This document shows, piece after piece, positions 1 to 8,100 of a DNA stretch of 64,000 bases (position 1 is the first letter of the stretch; each line of letters opens with the position of its first letter). The notes under the pieces are model-generated. The model worked only from the letters and a program-made list of their open reading frames with translations, was not told the origin of the DNA and ran no database searches. Origin of the DNA: Microseira sp041929235 (GTDB taxonomy: Bacteria; Cyanobacteriota; Cyanobacteriia; Cyanobacteriales; Aerosakkonemataceae); NCBI RefSeq assembly GCF_041929235.1, contig NZ_JBHFNP010000205.1:1-64000 (forward strand), in the 5' to 3' direction. The translations under genes were made by a program, and so were the position numbers.

Positions 1-103
1 AAGAGGGATGGACTTGGATTTCTAGGTTACTTTCCTCACCATCATGTTTATCAAGTTGTCAAGGTTCTTGCCTTGCTAGCCATCCTCCGATATTCGGTTT
101 CGG

Positions 104-250
104 CTAAACGAATCGCACATTCATCTCCCACCAATCAAACCTATCTGCCAACATCCAGTTATAGGCGTGACGTAACATATTAAGCCACCGCTTCATACGT
201 CCGGCTTGAATGTAAGTTGGTAGTAGTTTGAACTGGTAAGCTAGTTTCAT
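104..250 (-). pseudogene. TnpB (IS200/IS605 OrfB) N-terminal fragment
   Basis: Reading the minus strand from an ATG at 250 gives 48 residues beginning MKLAYQFKLLPT and containing WLNMLRHAYNW and ADRFDWWEMN, which match the conserved start of cyanobacterial TnpB/OrfB proteins. A TAG stop follows at 104-106, just where the family would continue, so only the first tenth of the usual 400-residue protein is left. No catalytic residue of the RuvC-like nuclease is included. It lies divergent from the small RHH gene that starts at 286. It is a dead remnant, with either a frameshift or a truncation at the break point; the rest may lie outside the window. Confidence 0.75.
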
Positions 251-285
251 GGAATAATTATAGCAAATATATAGATATAAGCTAT

Positions 286-480
286 ATGCAGCAGATTAAC
301 TTTAGGATTGCAGATAGAGAAAAAGCTCACCTAGAGCGGTACTGTGAGCTTACGGAAAGAACGATTAGTGATGTGCTTCGCCAATACATTAGGAGTTTGT
401 CTGTCGATGGGGTGTTGAACCCCATCGACAGACCCGCCATTCCTGAGGTAGGCGATGCTGGAACCACTTCCAGCATTTAA
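286..480 (+). CDS. Small ribbon-helix-helix (CopG-like) protein
   Basis: Encodes 64 residues. The first about 40 (INFRIADREKAHLERYC, then TISDVLRQYIRSL) have the beta-strand, helix, helix pattern of CopG/Arc-type DNA-binding proteins, so a role as a small repressor or an antitoxin-like protein is inferred. No toxin gene is beside it. It is divergent from the TnpB fragment that ends at 250, and small RHH genes paired with tnpB are common in cyanobacteria, so it may be passenger cargo of that element. The last third of the gene is unusual: codons overlap two perfect inverted repeats (399-433 and 455-476), so the C-terminal tail SVDGVLNPIDRP onward may be element end sequence rather than ancestral coding sequence. 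There is no clear Shine-Dalgarno site before the ATG. Confidence 0.6.
   Translation: MQQINFRIADREKAHLERYCELTERTISDVLRQYIRSLSVDGVLNPIDRPAIPEVGDAGTTSSI
399..433. repeat. Perfect 15-bp inverted repeat inside the RHH gene tail
   Basis: GTCTGTCGATGGGGT (399-413) is followed by a 5-nt loop and its exact reverse complement (419-433). It falls within codons of the small RHH gene. Subterminal hairpins of this sort mark ends of IS200/IS605 elements; a transcription stop is less likely because no T-run follows. Confidence 0.75.
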
Positions 481-486
481 GCCTAC
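448..486. repeat. Nested hairpin at the 3' end of the RHH gene
   Basis: The inner arms ATGCTGGAA (455-463) and TTCCAGCAT (468-476) pair perfectly around a 4-nt loop, and the outer GTAGGC/GCCTAC (448-453, 481-486) extend the stem. The stop codon of the RHH gene lies inside it. Possible transposon end or terminator-like structure. Confidence 0.6.
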
Positions 487-555
487 CGTCTCAACACAGA
501 CCCTCCGGGTTCAGTGTGAGGCTCCTGGCGGAATTAGCTGAAAATATACAACATT

Positions 556-619
556 GTGGGGACACGGCAGGGAAAAACTCTCAGCAATGGGATCAAACTT
601 ATTGATGCCGTGTCCCTAC
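556..619. repeat. GGGACACGGCA-type dispersed palindrome
   Basis: GGGACACGGCA (559-569) and TGCCGTGTCCC (606-616) are exact reverse complements separated by 36 nt. It is a member of the G(T/G)GGGRCACGGC...GCCGTGYCCCTAC hairpin family seen also near 3.7, 45.6 and 56.6 kb. It sits about 140 nt before leuB. Confidence 0.7.
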
Positions 620-760
620 GCGGCGTTGATGGGTTGAACCAGAGCAATGGAATTAACCAGGGCGCGATGTGAGAAAATGAAATATTCCACCCCGCGATCG
701 CTCTCAAAATAACAGCGCTTTCTGGTTCGGGGGTGCAGTCTCGGAGGCAGTTTTTCATCA

Positions 761-1858
761 ATGCAACAGCAGCAATATCGCATTACCCTTTTACCTGGCG
801 ATGGCATTGGCCCGGAAATTATCACCGTCGCGGTAGATGTGTTAAAAGCGGTCGGTCAGCAACTTAATTTAAACTTTGATTTTCAGGAAGCCCCCATCGG
901 CGGCGCAGCGATCGATAAAACCGGCAACCCCCTCCCCGACGAAACTCTGGCAATCTGCCGCGACAGCGATGCGGTATTGCTAGCAGCTATCGGCGGCTAC
1001 AAGTGGGATACTTTACCTTCCAACCAACGCCCGGAACGAGGTTTGTTAGGACTGCGGGCGGGATTGGGACTATTTGCCAACCTGCGACCCGCTAAAATAT
1101 TACCCCAATTAATCAACGCCTCCTCTTTAAAGCGAGAAGTGGTCGAAGGCGTGGATATTATGGTGGTGCGAGAACTCACGGGGGGGATTTATTTCGGACA
1201 ACCCAAGGGCATATTTGCTACCGAAACTGGGGAAAAGCGGGGCGTCAATACAATGGCGTACACCGAATCGGAAATCGATCGCATTGGGCGGGTAGCGTTT
1301 GAAACGGCGCAGAAGCGCAAAGGTCAGCTATGTTCGGTGGATAAGGCGAACGTGCTGGAAGTGTCGCAGTTGTGGCGCGATCGCATCACCCAACTCGCAC
1401 CAGAATACCCCAACGTCCAGCTATCCCACATGTACGTAGACAACTGCGCCATGCAATTGCTACGCTGGCCCAAACAATTCGATACCATCGTCACCGGCAA
1501 CCTGTTCGGCGATATTCTCTCCGACGCCGCCGCCATGCTCACCGGCAGCATCGGCATGTTACCTTCAGCTAGTCTAGGCAGTTCCGGCCCAGGCGTCTTT
1601 GAACCCGTCCACGGTTCCGCCCCAGATATCGCTGGACTTGATAAAGCCAACCCCATCGCCCAAGTACTCAGCGCCGCCATGATGCTGCGTTACGGCTTAA
1701 ATCAACCCCAAGCCGCCGATAAAATTGAAACCGCCGTCCTGCAAGTATTAGACCAAGGGTATCGCACCGGCGATATCATGTCCGAAGGGATGACCTTAGT
1801 AGGTTGCCGCGCTATGGGAGATGTTCTGCTCAAAGCGCTGGAAAATTCCCAATCGTGA
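761..1858 (+). CDS. leuB: 3-isopropylmalate dehydrogenase
   Basis: Oxidises and decarboxylates 3-isopropylmalate to 2-ketoisocaproate with NAD+, the third step of leucine biosynthesis, in the cytoplasm. The 365-residue length is normal. Visible family signatures in order are LLPGDGIGPEI at the N-terminus, the substrate/catalytic segment VVRELTGGIYFG with its tyrosine, the catalytic lysine region DKANVLEVSQLWRD, the metal-binding aspartates in GNLFGDILSDAAAML, and the NAD-binding EPVHGSAPDIAG loop. The ATG at 761 gives the expected start a few residues before ITLLPGDGIG. It stands alone: no other leu gene is nearby, as is usual in cyanobacteria where leucine genes are scattered. A dispersed hairpin lies upstream and a TnpB relic downstream. 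Confidence 0.96.
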   Translation: MQQQQYRITLLPGDGIGPEIITVAVDVLKAVGQQLNLNFDFQEAPIGGAAIDKTGNPLPDETLAICRDSDAVLLAAIGGYKWDTLPSNQRPERGLLGLRAGLGLFANLRPAKILPQLINASSLKREVVEGVDIMVVRELTGGIYFGQPKGIFATETGEKRGVNTMAYTESEIDRIGRVAFETAQKRKGQLCSVDKANVLEVSQLWRDRITQLAPEYPNVQLSHMYVDNCAMQLLRWPKQFDTIVTGNLFGDILSDAAAMLTGSIGMLPSASLGSSGPGVFEPVHGSAPDIAGLDKANPIAQVLSAAMMLRYGLNQPQAADKIETAVLQVLDQGYRTGDIMSEGMTLVGCRAMGDVLLKALENSQS

Positions 1859-2066
1859 GCTATCCTAACGGGAGGTCTGGCTGGCTCTATGACTCCCGCT
1901 GCAACGAACTAAGCCCTTGGTACATGGACTCACTTTGTAAATTTTGGCAGGTCAATCCCTGCACGCGAGATACTCCATTTGGGAAAACCCCAAGACCGCA
2001 CTCGCTCAAAATTTACCAGCCTTCGCTTAATTCTACATTTAAATCTGCCATAATGTAGCGCAGGAG

Positions 2067-3288
2067 GTGATGCAGGTGTTGACATTAACTTACGAGTACA
2101 AAATTGAGCCAACAACGCAACAAGTAATAGCCATCGAACATGACTTAAATGTTTGTCGTAAAGTCTGGAATTATGCTAGGCGCGCTCGCAAAGACTGGCT
2201 CAATTCTCGCAAATCGGATGTCAACGCTTGCTCTCTAGTTTCTGAGTATATAATCCCTGGTGATGAACCATACCCAAATTATGTAAAACAAGCGAAATCT
2301 TTAACCGAGGCAAGGGAAAACAATACTGAACTCAAGTCGGTCAACGCTCAAGTTTTGCAACAGGTTTTGAGAAAACTTGAGACAGGGTTCCTTGATATGA
2401 GTCGCAAAAGGATGGGTTTCCCCAGATGCAAAAAATCTGGAAGAATGCGTTATGCGTGTGTTTCCTCAGTTTAAGACCAACCCCGTCAAGGGAGACTTAA
2501 TCAAGCTGCCAGAACTGGGTTGGGTCAAGATGCGCTTGTCTCGTCCAATTCCTGACGGATTCAAGCTTAAGCAGGTTCATATACTCAAGAAAGCCTCTGG
2601 GTACTTTGCCATGCTGTCATTGCAGTGTGATGTGCAAGTACCTGATGCAACGCCTCATGGTCATCCTGTTGGAATTGACTTGGGGTTAGAAAAGTTTTTA
2701 GCAACATCTGATGGAGAGTTAATCGCTAGACCTCGATTCTTTAATGAGTTACACCGTAAGCTGAAATTGCTACAACGTAGACTGAAGCATAAGAAGAAAG
2801 GGTCTAAAAACTGGCGAAAACTAAACTTAAAGATTGCCAGGGGTAACCAACGGATTCATGACAATCAGAAGGATTTTAACGTTAAGTTAGCGCATCACAT
2901 AGTCCAAAATGCTGGAAGGGTTTTTGTGGAAGACTTAAACCTAAAAACATGGGCAAAAGGGATGTTTTCAAAACACAGGTTAGATGCTAGATTTGGTCAG
3001 TTCATCAACATCTTGCAATCGGTGTGTTGGAAACAGCAAGTTTACTTGGCAAAAGTAAATGCTGATTACACATCTCAGCAGTCTCCTCAGTGTGGATATA
3101 CGACTGATAGAGATGTTGCTGCTGCACAGATTGTCATGATTCGAGGTGTAGGCGCTGCAGGTCTTGCAGTGCCAGAAATTGCCTGGGGAGAAGTACTGCC
3201 GGGGGTCATTGACCTAGGTAAGTGTCCGAGAGCTAGGAAACCTAGGAAGCAATTCTTAGGAATCCCTACCCTCAACGAAGTAGGGTAG
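2067..3288 (+). pseudogene. tnpB: TnpB (IS200/IS605 OrfB), frameshifted and with a deleted zinc ribbon
   Basis: TnpB is the RNA-guided RuvC-like nuclease of IS200/IS605 elements. Here the N-terminal part (LTLTYEYKIEPT onward) runs to a stop at 2474, and the rest continues in another frame from about 2452; removing one T near 2459 would rejoin them as MRYA-VFPQFK. The three RuvC acidic positions are recognisable (D in VGIDLGLEKF, E in VFVEDLNLKT, D in TTDRDVAAAQ). However, where the family has a CxxC...CxxC zinc ribbon, this copy reads YTSQQSPQCGYTTDRD: about 18 residues, including the first CxxC and one further Cys, are missing. A good AGGAGG at 2062-2067 precedes GTG/ATG starts at 2067-2076. 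The two lesions make activity unlikely. A right-end hairpin follows at 3263. No tnpA is adjacent. Confidence 0.85.
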
Positions 3289-3300
3289 GGAGGATGTCAA
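3263..3300 (+). mobile_element. IS200/IS605-type right end of the tnpB relic
   Basis: TCCCTACCCT (3263-3272) and AGGGTAGGGA (3282-3291) form a perfect 10-bp stem, followed directly by GGATGTCAA. The same hairpin plus (G)AGGATGTCA ending recurs near 15.4 kb and, inverted, at 34.1 kb, which supports reading it as the right end of a shared element family. In active elements this segment would also form the 3' part of the TnpB guide RNA. Confidence 0.6.
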
Positions 3301-3331
3301 TTTGAAGAGCAGCCATTAAAGGAGGCTCGCG

Positions 3332-3631
3332 ATGATTAAATTAGCTCAACAAGCAAAGGATGAATCAGTGGTGCAAGCTTCAGACACATCCGCAGAAAAT
3401 TGGGAAGACAACAGCGAGTTCTCCTCCTTAAGACAACTCGCTTTACTCCAAGCAGCTCAACAAATTTACCGCTCCTACTACGAGAGCAATGCCAGAATGG
3501 TAAAGCGTCCCGTTGGAGTGGTAATTAATCAAGTTACCTACCGAGGAAAGCTGATTTTTTCTCAAAAGCCCATCCTATTATTCCAAGAAATTTTTATCCC
3601 ATTGAACGAGATTGAATCAGAAATATATTAG
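3332..3631 (+). CDS. Conserved small protein of unknown function
   Basis: Encodes 99 residues. A strong Shine-Dalgarno site AAAGGAGG ends 7 nt before the ATG, so this start is well supported. The product has a hydrophilic N-terminal stretch followed by a helix (SLRQLALLQAAQQIYRSYY), then a short beta-like region (GVVINQVTYRGKLIF) and a moderately hydrophobic end; there is no signal peptide and no clear transmembrane segment. I do not recognise a named family. It lies right after the tnpB right end, 43 nt away, so it may simply be the gene next to which the element inserted. It is followed by a tandem pair of dispersed repeats rather than by a co-directional partner. Confidence 0.6.
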   Translation: MIKLAQQAKDESVVQASDTSAENWEDNSEFSSLRQLALLQAAQQIYRSYYESNARMVKRPVGVVINQVTYRGKLIFSQKPILLFQEIFIPLNEIESEIY

Positions 3632-3639
3632 GGAAATTT

Positions 3640-3670
3640 CAGATTGCAGATTTGAGATTTCAGATTGTAG
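3640..3670. repeat. AGATTGCAGATTT-type short repeat
   Basis: The segment consists of overlapping variants of CAGATTGCAGATTTGAGATT and CAGATTGTAG. The inverted form (ATCTGCAATCTGCAATT) lies at about 3837-3874 just before pilD, and another mixed-orientation copy is at 32028-32080. Low-complexity interspersed repeat typical of filamentous cyanobacteria. Confidence 0.55.
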
Positions 3671-3812
3671 TTGTAGGGAACAGGATTAATGTTGTTAAAA
3701 TATCCGCTCTCTAGGTGGCCGTGTCCCTACAGCAAAAATATCCTTGGTTGTAGGGAACAGGATTAATGTGATTAAAATATCCGAGATATCTAGGTGGCGG
3801 TGCCCCTACAGC
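3671..3812. repeat. Tandem pair of a TGTAGGGAACAGGATTAAT element
   Basis: Two near-identical units (3671-3733 and 3748-3812) each begin TTGTAGGGAACAGGATTAAT, share TTAAAATATCCG and CTAGGTGGC, and end CCCTACAGC. The ends of each unit are inverted (TGTAGGG...CCCTACA), so each could fold as a hairpin. Same general family as the GTAGGGGCACGGC palindromes elsewhere in the window. Confidence 0.75.
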
Positions 3813-3877
3813 TTTTGCCATCTTGTGTATTGAATCAAATCTGCAATCTGCAATTGTTCAATCTGCAATCTTTAACT

Positions 3878-4699
3878 ATGGATATCCTCACAGCGCTACC
3901 AGCAATCCTGTTTGTCTTTATACTGGGGGCATCGGTTGGCAGCTTCCTCAACGTTGTCGCCTACCGCGTACCAGCAGGGTTATCGCTACTATTTCCCCCG
4001 TCGCGCTGTCCCCAATGCCTTAACCAATTAAAAGCCTATGACAACGTGCCGATTTTCGGTTGGCTGCACTTAAAAGGACGCTGTCGCTATTGCAAGTCTT
4101 CCATCTCGGTGCGCTATCCCATCGTGGAAGCAGCCACCAGCATCCTATTTTTGCTCGTTTTCTGGCAATTTGGTTATGCCCCGCAAACTTTAGGTTATTG
4201 GGCATTTTTGAGTTGGTTGCTGGCATTATCCCTAATTGACCTCGATACCATGACGCTGCCAAATTCGCTTACCGAATCGGGATTGGTTTTGGGTTTGGTG
4301 TTTCAAGGGGTTGTCGGTTTTCTAGCAAATAACAGTACCGCCGGTGTAGCAAATCAACTCATGGCAGGGGTTGTGGGTGCGGTGTTGGGAATTTGGCTGT
4401 TTGACGCGATTATTTTGGCAGGTTCGATGGTTTATGGGCAAACCGCGATGGGTGGCGGCGATGCCAAATTAGCCGCGATGATGGGTGCTTGGTTGGGTTG
4501 GAAGTATTTGTTGCTGGCGGGGTTTCTTGCTTGTGCGGTGGGGGCGTTGGTGGGTTCTGTTGCGATCGCTCTCGGTTTGCTCAGTCGCCGTCAACCCATG
4601 CCCTTTGGTCCATTTCTGGCACTTGGTGCAGGTGTAACCGTCTTCTTAGGCGAGGCAATTCTATCCACCTACCTCAAATTATTCTTCCCCCTCGCGTAA
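3878..4699 (+). CDS. pilD: Prepilin peptidase / N-methyltransferase (A24 family)
   Basis: Membrane aspartic protease that cleaves the leader of type IV prepilins and methylates the new N-terminus. Starting at the ATG at 3878 gives 273 residues beginning MDILTALPAILFVFILGASVGSFLNVV, the standard family opening; an upstream in-frame start at 3794 would only add repeat-derived sequence. The cytoplasmic zinc-binding loop is present (CPQC and CRYC separated by about 21 residues). The two catalytic aspartates are visible in SLIDLDTMTLP and in AMGGGDAKLAAM (the GxGD-type motif). About eight hydrophobic segments follow. It is a stand-alone gene here; pilins and other pil genes are outside the window. 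Likely serves type IV pili used in gliding motility and DNA uptake. Confidence 0.93.
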   Translation: MDILTALPAILFVFILGASVGSFLNVVAYRVPAGLSLLFPPSRCPQCLNQLKAYDNVPIFGWLHLKGRCRYCKSSISVRYPIVEAATSILFLLVFWQFGYAPQTLGYWAFLSWLLALSLIDLDTMTLPNSLTESGLVLGLVFQGVVGFLANNSTAGVANQLMAGVVGAVLGIWLFDAIILAGSMVYGQTAMGGGDAKLAAMMGAWLGWKYLLLAGFLACAVGALVGSVAIALGLLSRRQPMPFGPFLALGAGVTVFLGEAILSTYLKLFFPLA

Positions 4700-4790
4700 T
4701 CCCTTCCTAGTAGCGCTTGATCCCCAAACAGACCATCCTAGGTTGGGTACATCTAGCCTTGGGTGCTTGATTCCTGCTGGGAAATTTTCG

Positions 4791-4897
4791 GAGGACTTAG
4801 GCGCTTGCTTCCCGGTTTCTACGAAAAATCCTGGGTTTGGGAACCAGAGATCCACATCTCACCTTTGTTTCTTTTCTCGTCTTGCGTCAGTCCTGTT
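4791..4897. repeat. MITE-like element, CAGGACTTACGCA family, copy A
   Basis: Degenerate copy: starts GAGGACTTAGGCG, holds CCCGGTTTCTACGAAAAATC and GGGAACCAGAGATC, and ends CTTGCGTCAGTCCTGTT, which matches the inverted terminal sequence of the other copies. It occupies part of the 496-nt gap between pilD and the kinase gene. The rest of this gap is AT-rich; a small hairpin ATCTATC/GATAGAT lies at 4948-4965 and the kinase promoter is presumably in 4966-5195. Confidence 0.7.
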
Positions 4898-5195
4898 TCT
4901 TATGCGATCGCCTAGATCGTCTCAGGTTTTTCTGGCCTCCTAAAAAAATCTATCTTACGATAGATGACAATTATTTTACTACCTTTTTTATCCTTTAAAA
5001 TGCGGAATTTACTGAAGGCTTGCTGTAGCGAGAGCAAAAACAAAGACCCGTAAATTTTACCAGAGTAACAAATTAATAATTACATCAATTTTTTGTGGTG
5101 ACTGCGATCGCAAAATAGCTGATATTAGAATCACAGTCCACAACTATAGATTTAGAGAATAATTTGTATATATATAAATTTAAAAAATAACTATC

Positions 5196-8100
5196 ATGGT
5201 GACTCTTCCTGGCTACAAAAATTTAAAATTGATACAAGAAGGTGCCACAACGGTTATTTATCGAGGGCAGAGGGAAGAAGATGAATTTCCAGCGATCGTG
5301 AAAATCCTCAAACACGAATATCCCACCCTGGAAGACATTACCCGCTTAAAGCACGAATACGAAATAACTAAAGACCTGGATTTAGCCGGGATAATTAAAC
5401 CTTATAGTTTAGAAAATTATCAAAACGGTATAGCTTTAATTTTAGAAGATGTTGGCGGGAGATCGCTGCAACAATTTATCTGCGATCATCCAATAGGGAT
5501 CGGAGATTTTCTCAACATAGCCATTCAGCTAGCATCAAGTCTAGGAGAACTGCATAAGAACAACATAATCCATAAAGATATTAAACCCTCCAATATCATT
5601 ATCAATCCAAAAACTCTAGAAGTAAAAATTACCGACTTCAGCATCGCATCGCGCCTGGTTAAAGAAATCCCGAAAATTAGCAATCCCAACTTAATAGAAG
5701 GCACGCTTGCCTATATGTCGCCAGAGCAAACAGGGAGAATGAATCGCAGCCTAGATTATCGCACCGACTTTTATTCCCTGGGCGTCACCTTTTATGAAAT
5801 GATCGCAGGAGAATTACCCTTTAAATCTACAGAACCCTTAGAATTAATTCACTGCCATATTGCCAAAACCCCCGCCGCACCTCATGAGATTGTTCCAGAA
5901 ATTCCCCAGGCAATATCTAAAATAGTCATGAAACTATTAGCGAAAACCGCAGAAGAAAGATATCAAAGCGCCTGGGGATTAAAAGCCGATTTAGAAACTT
6001 GCCTAACTCAACTCCAAACCACCGGAAAAATTGAGAATTTCCCCATTGGTCAATTAGACTATGCCAGTCAATTGAATGTACCGCAAAAACTTTATGGCAG
6101 GGAACAAGAAGTCACCAGATTAATGGGAGCTTTTGAACGTGTAGCAGGTGGTGAAACTAAGCAATCCCAAACTGAACTATTGCTTGTTTCCGGATACTCC
6201 GGTATCGGGAAAACTTCTATTATTAAAGAAATTCATAAACCGATAGTACGTCAGCGCGGCTATTTTATTGCTGGAAAATTTGACCAGTTTAAGCGGAATA
6301 TTCCCTATGCTTCTATAATTCAAGCATTCCAGTCATTAATGGGGCAATTGTTAACCGAACCAGCAGATAAATTGCAAATTTGGAAAAACAAACTTTTAGA
6401 CGCTTTAGGACAAAACGGACAAGTCATTATCGATGTAATTCCCCAAGTGGAACTAATCATCGGTAAACAGCCAGAAATTCCCCAACTCCCACCTACCGAA
6501 ACTCAGAATCGATTTAATCGGGTGTTTAAACAATTCATTCATGTTTTCACCCAAAAAGAACACCCACTGGTAATATTCCTAGATGACTTACAGTGGGCAG
6601 ATTCAGCTACCTTAAAGTTAATGCAATTGCTGATGACCGACCCCGACAGTCAATATCTGTTATTAATTGGCGCGTATCGGGATAATGAAGTAAGTGCGGG
6701 CCATCCTTTAATTGAGACAATAGAAGAAATTCATAAAACTGGGATTGTTGTCAATCATATAGTGCTGCAACCGTTAAATTTAGGCGACGTGACCCAGTTA
6801 ATTGCAGATACTTTGAAACAAACAAGAGAAAAAGTAAATGAACTGGCAAATTTAATCTTTAATCAAACAGGAGGTAATCCATTTTTCTTAACGCAATTGC
6901 TCCAGGAACTCAAGAGCGAAAACTTATTAAAATTTAACTTTACCTCCTTACCAACAGGGCAAAAAAAAGGGGAGTGGCAGTGGAATATAGAAGAAATTCA
7001 GGCAATTGGTATCGCAGAGAAAAGTGCAGTAGAACTGGTAGCTTCTCGAATTGCAAAACTCCCGCTAGCTACACAGAAAGTACTCAAACTAGCAGCTTGT
7101 GTGGGGAACATATTTACTCTAGATGTGCTTTCAATTGTCAATGAAAAATCCCCCAGAGAGACAGCGATTGAACTCTACTCAGCTTTACGAACGGGGTTAA
7201 TTCTTCCCTTGAGCGAATCTTACAAAATTCCTTTAGTGTTGGATGTAGAGAAATCCCAAATTTATAGAGTTGCGTATAAGTTTTTACACGATCGCGTGCA
7301 GCAAGCAGCGTATTTTTTGATACCAGAGTCTCAGAAACAAGCTACCCATCTAAAAATCGGTCGATTGCTGCTGAAAAACACACCAGCAGAGGAAATAGAA
7401 GCCAATATTTTTGATATTGTCAATCAGTTGAATTTGGGAATTGACATTCTGACTCAACAATCGGAAAAAGATGAATTAGCGCGACTAAATTTAATCGCCG
7501 GACGCAAGGCAAAAGCAGCGATTGCTTATGAACTAGCTTTTAAATATTTGAATGCAGGTTTAGAACTTTTAAGTGCAAATGCGTGGGATACTAACTACGA
7601 TTTGACATGGGCATTGTATGTCGAAGCAACAGAGGCAGCCTACCTCAGCGGTGAGTTTGAGCGGATGCAACAAAAAGCTGAAATTGTAGTGCAAAAAGCC
7701 AAGAACATACTCGAAAAAACCAAAGTTTATGAATGCAAATTCCTGGCTTGCGTAGCAGAGAAAAAACTGCTGGAAGGTATAGAAATAGCGCTACAAACGC
7801 TGAAATTACTGGGAGTGTACTTTCCAGAAGAACCTACAGAAGAAGACATTAATCGGGCATTGGCAGAAACCGCTTCCCTAATTCCTGAAAACGGCATTGA
7901 AGACTTAATGAACTTGCCGCAAATGACCGATGCGTACTCCCTGGCAGCTATGCAGATATTGACTAGCATAATTCCTGCGGCTTACCATGCTGCCCCGAAA
8001 CTATATGTGCTGATTGCGTTGTCACAGGTGAATTTGTCCATCACCCACGGCAATGCCCCCGCTTCTGCTTTTGCTTATTCTAGTTATGGCATGCTCCTTT

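Noticed and set aside
1859..2066. A small gene after leuB (frames at 1804-2058 and 1930-2115)
   Set aside because: No ribosome site, no protein-like pattern; overlaps leuB and the left flank of the tnpB relic.
3671..3812. Possible two-unit CRISPR array
   Set aside because: The 63-65-bp repeated units have inverted ends and only a 14-nt gap; they are hairpin repeats, and no cas gene is present.
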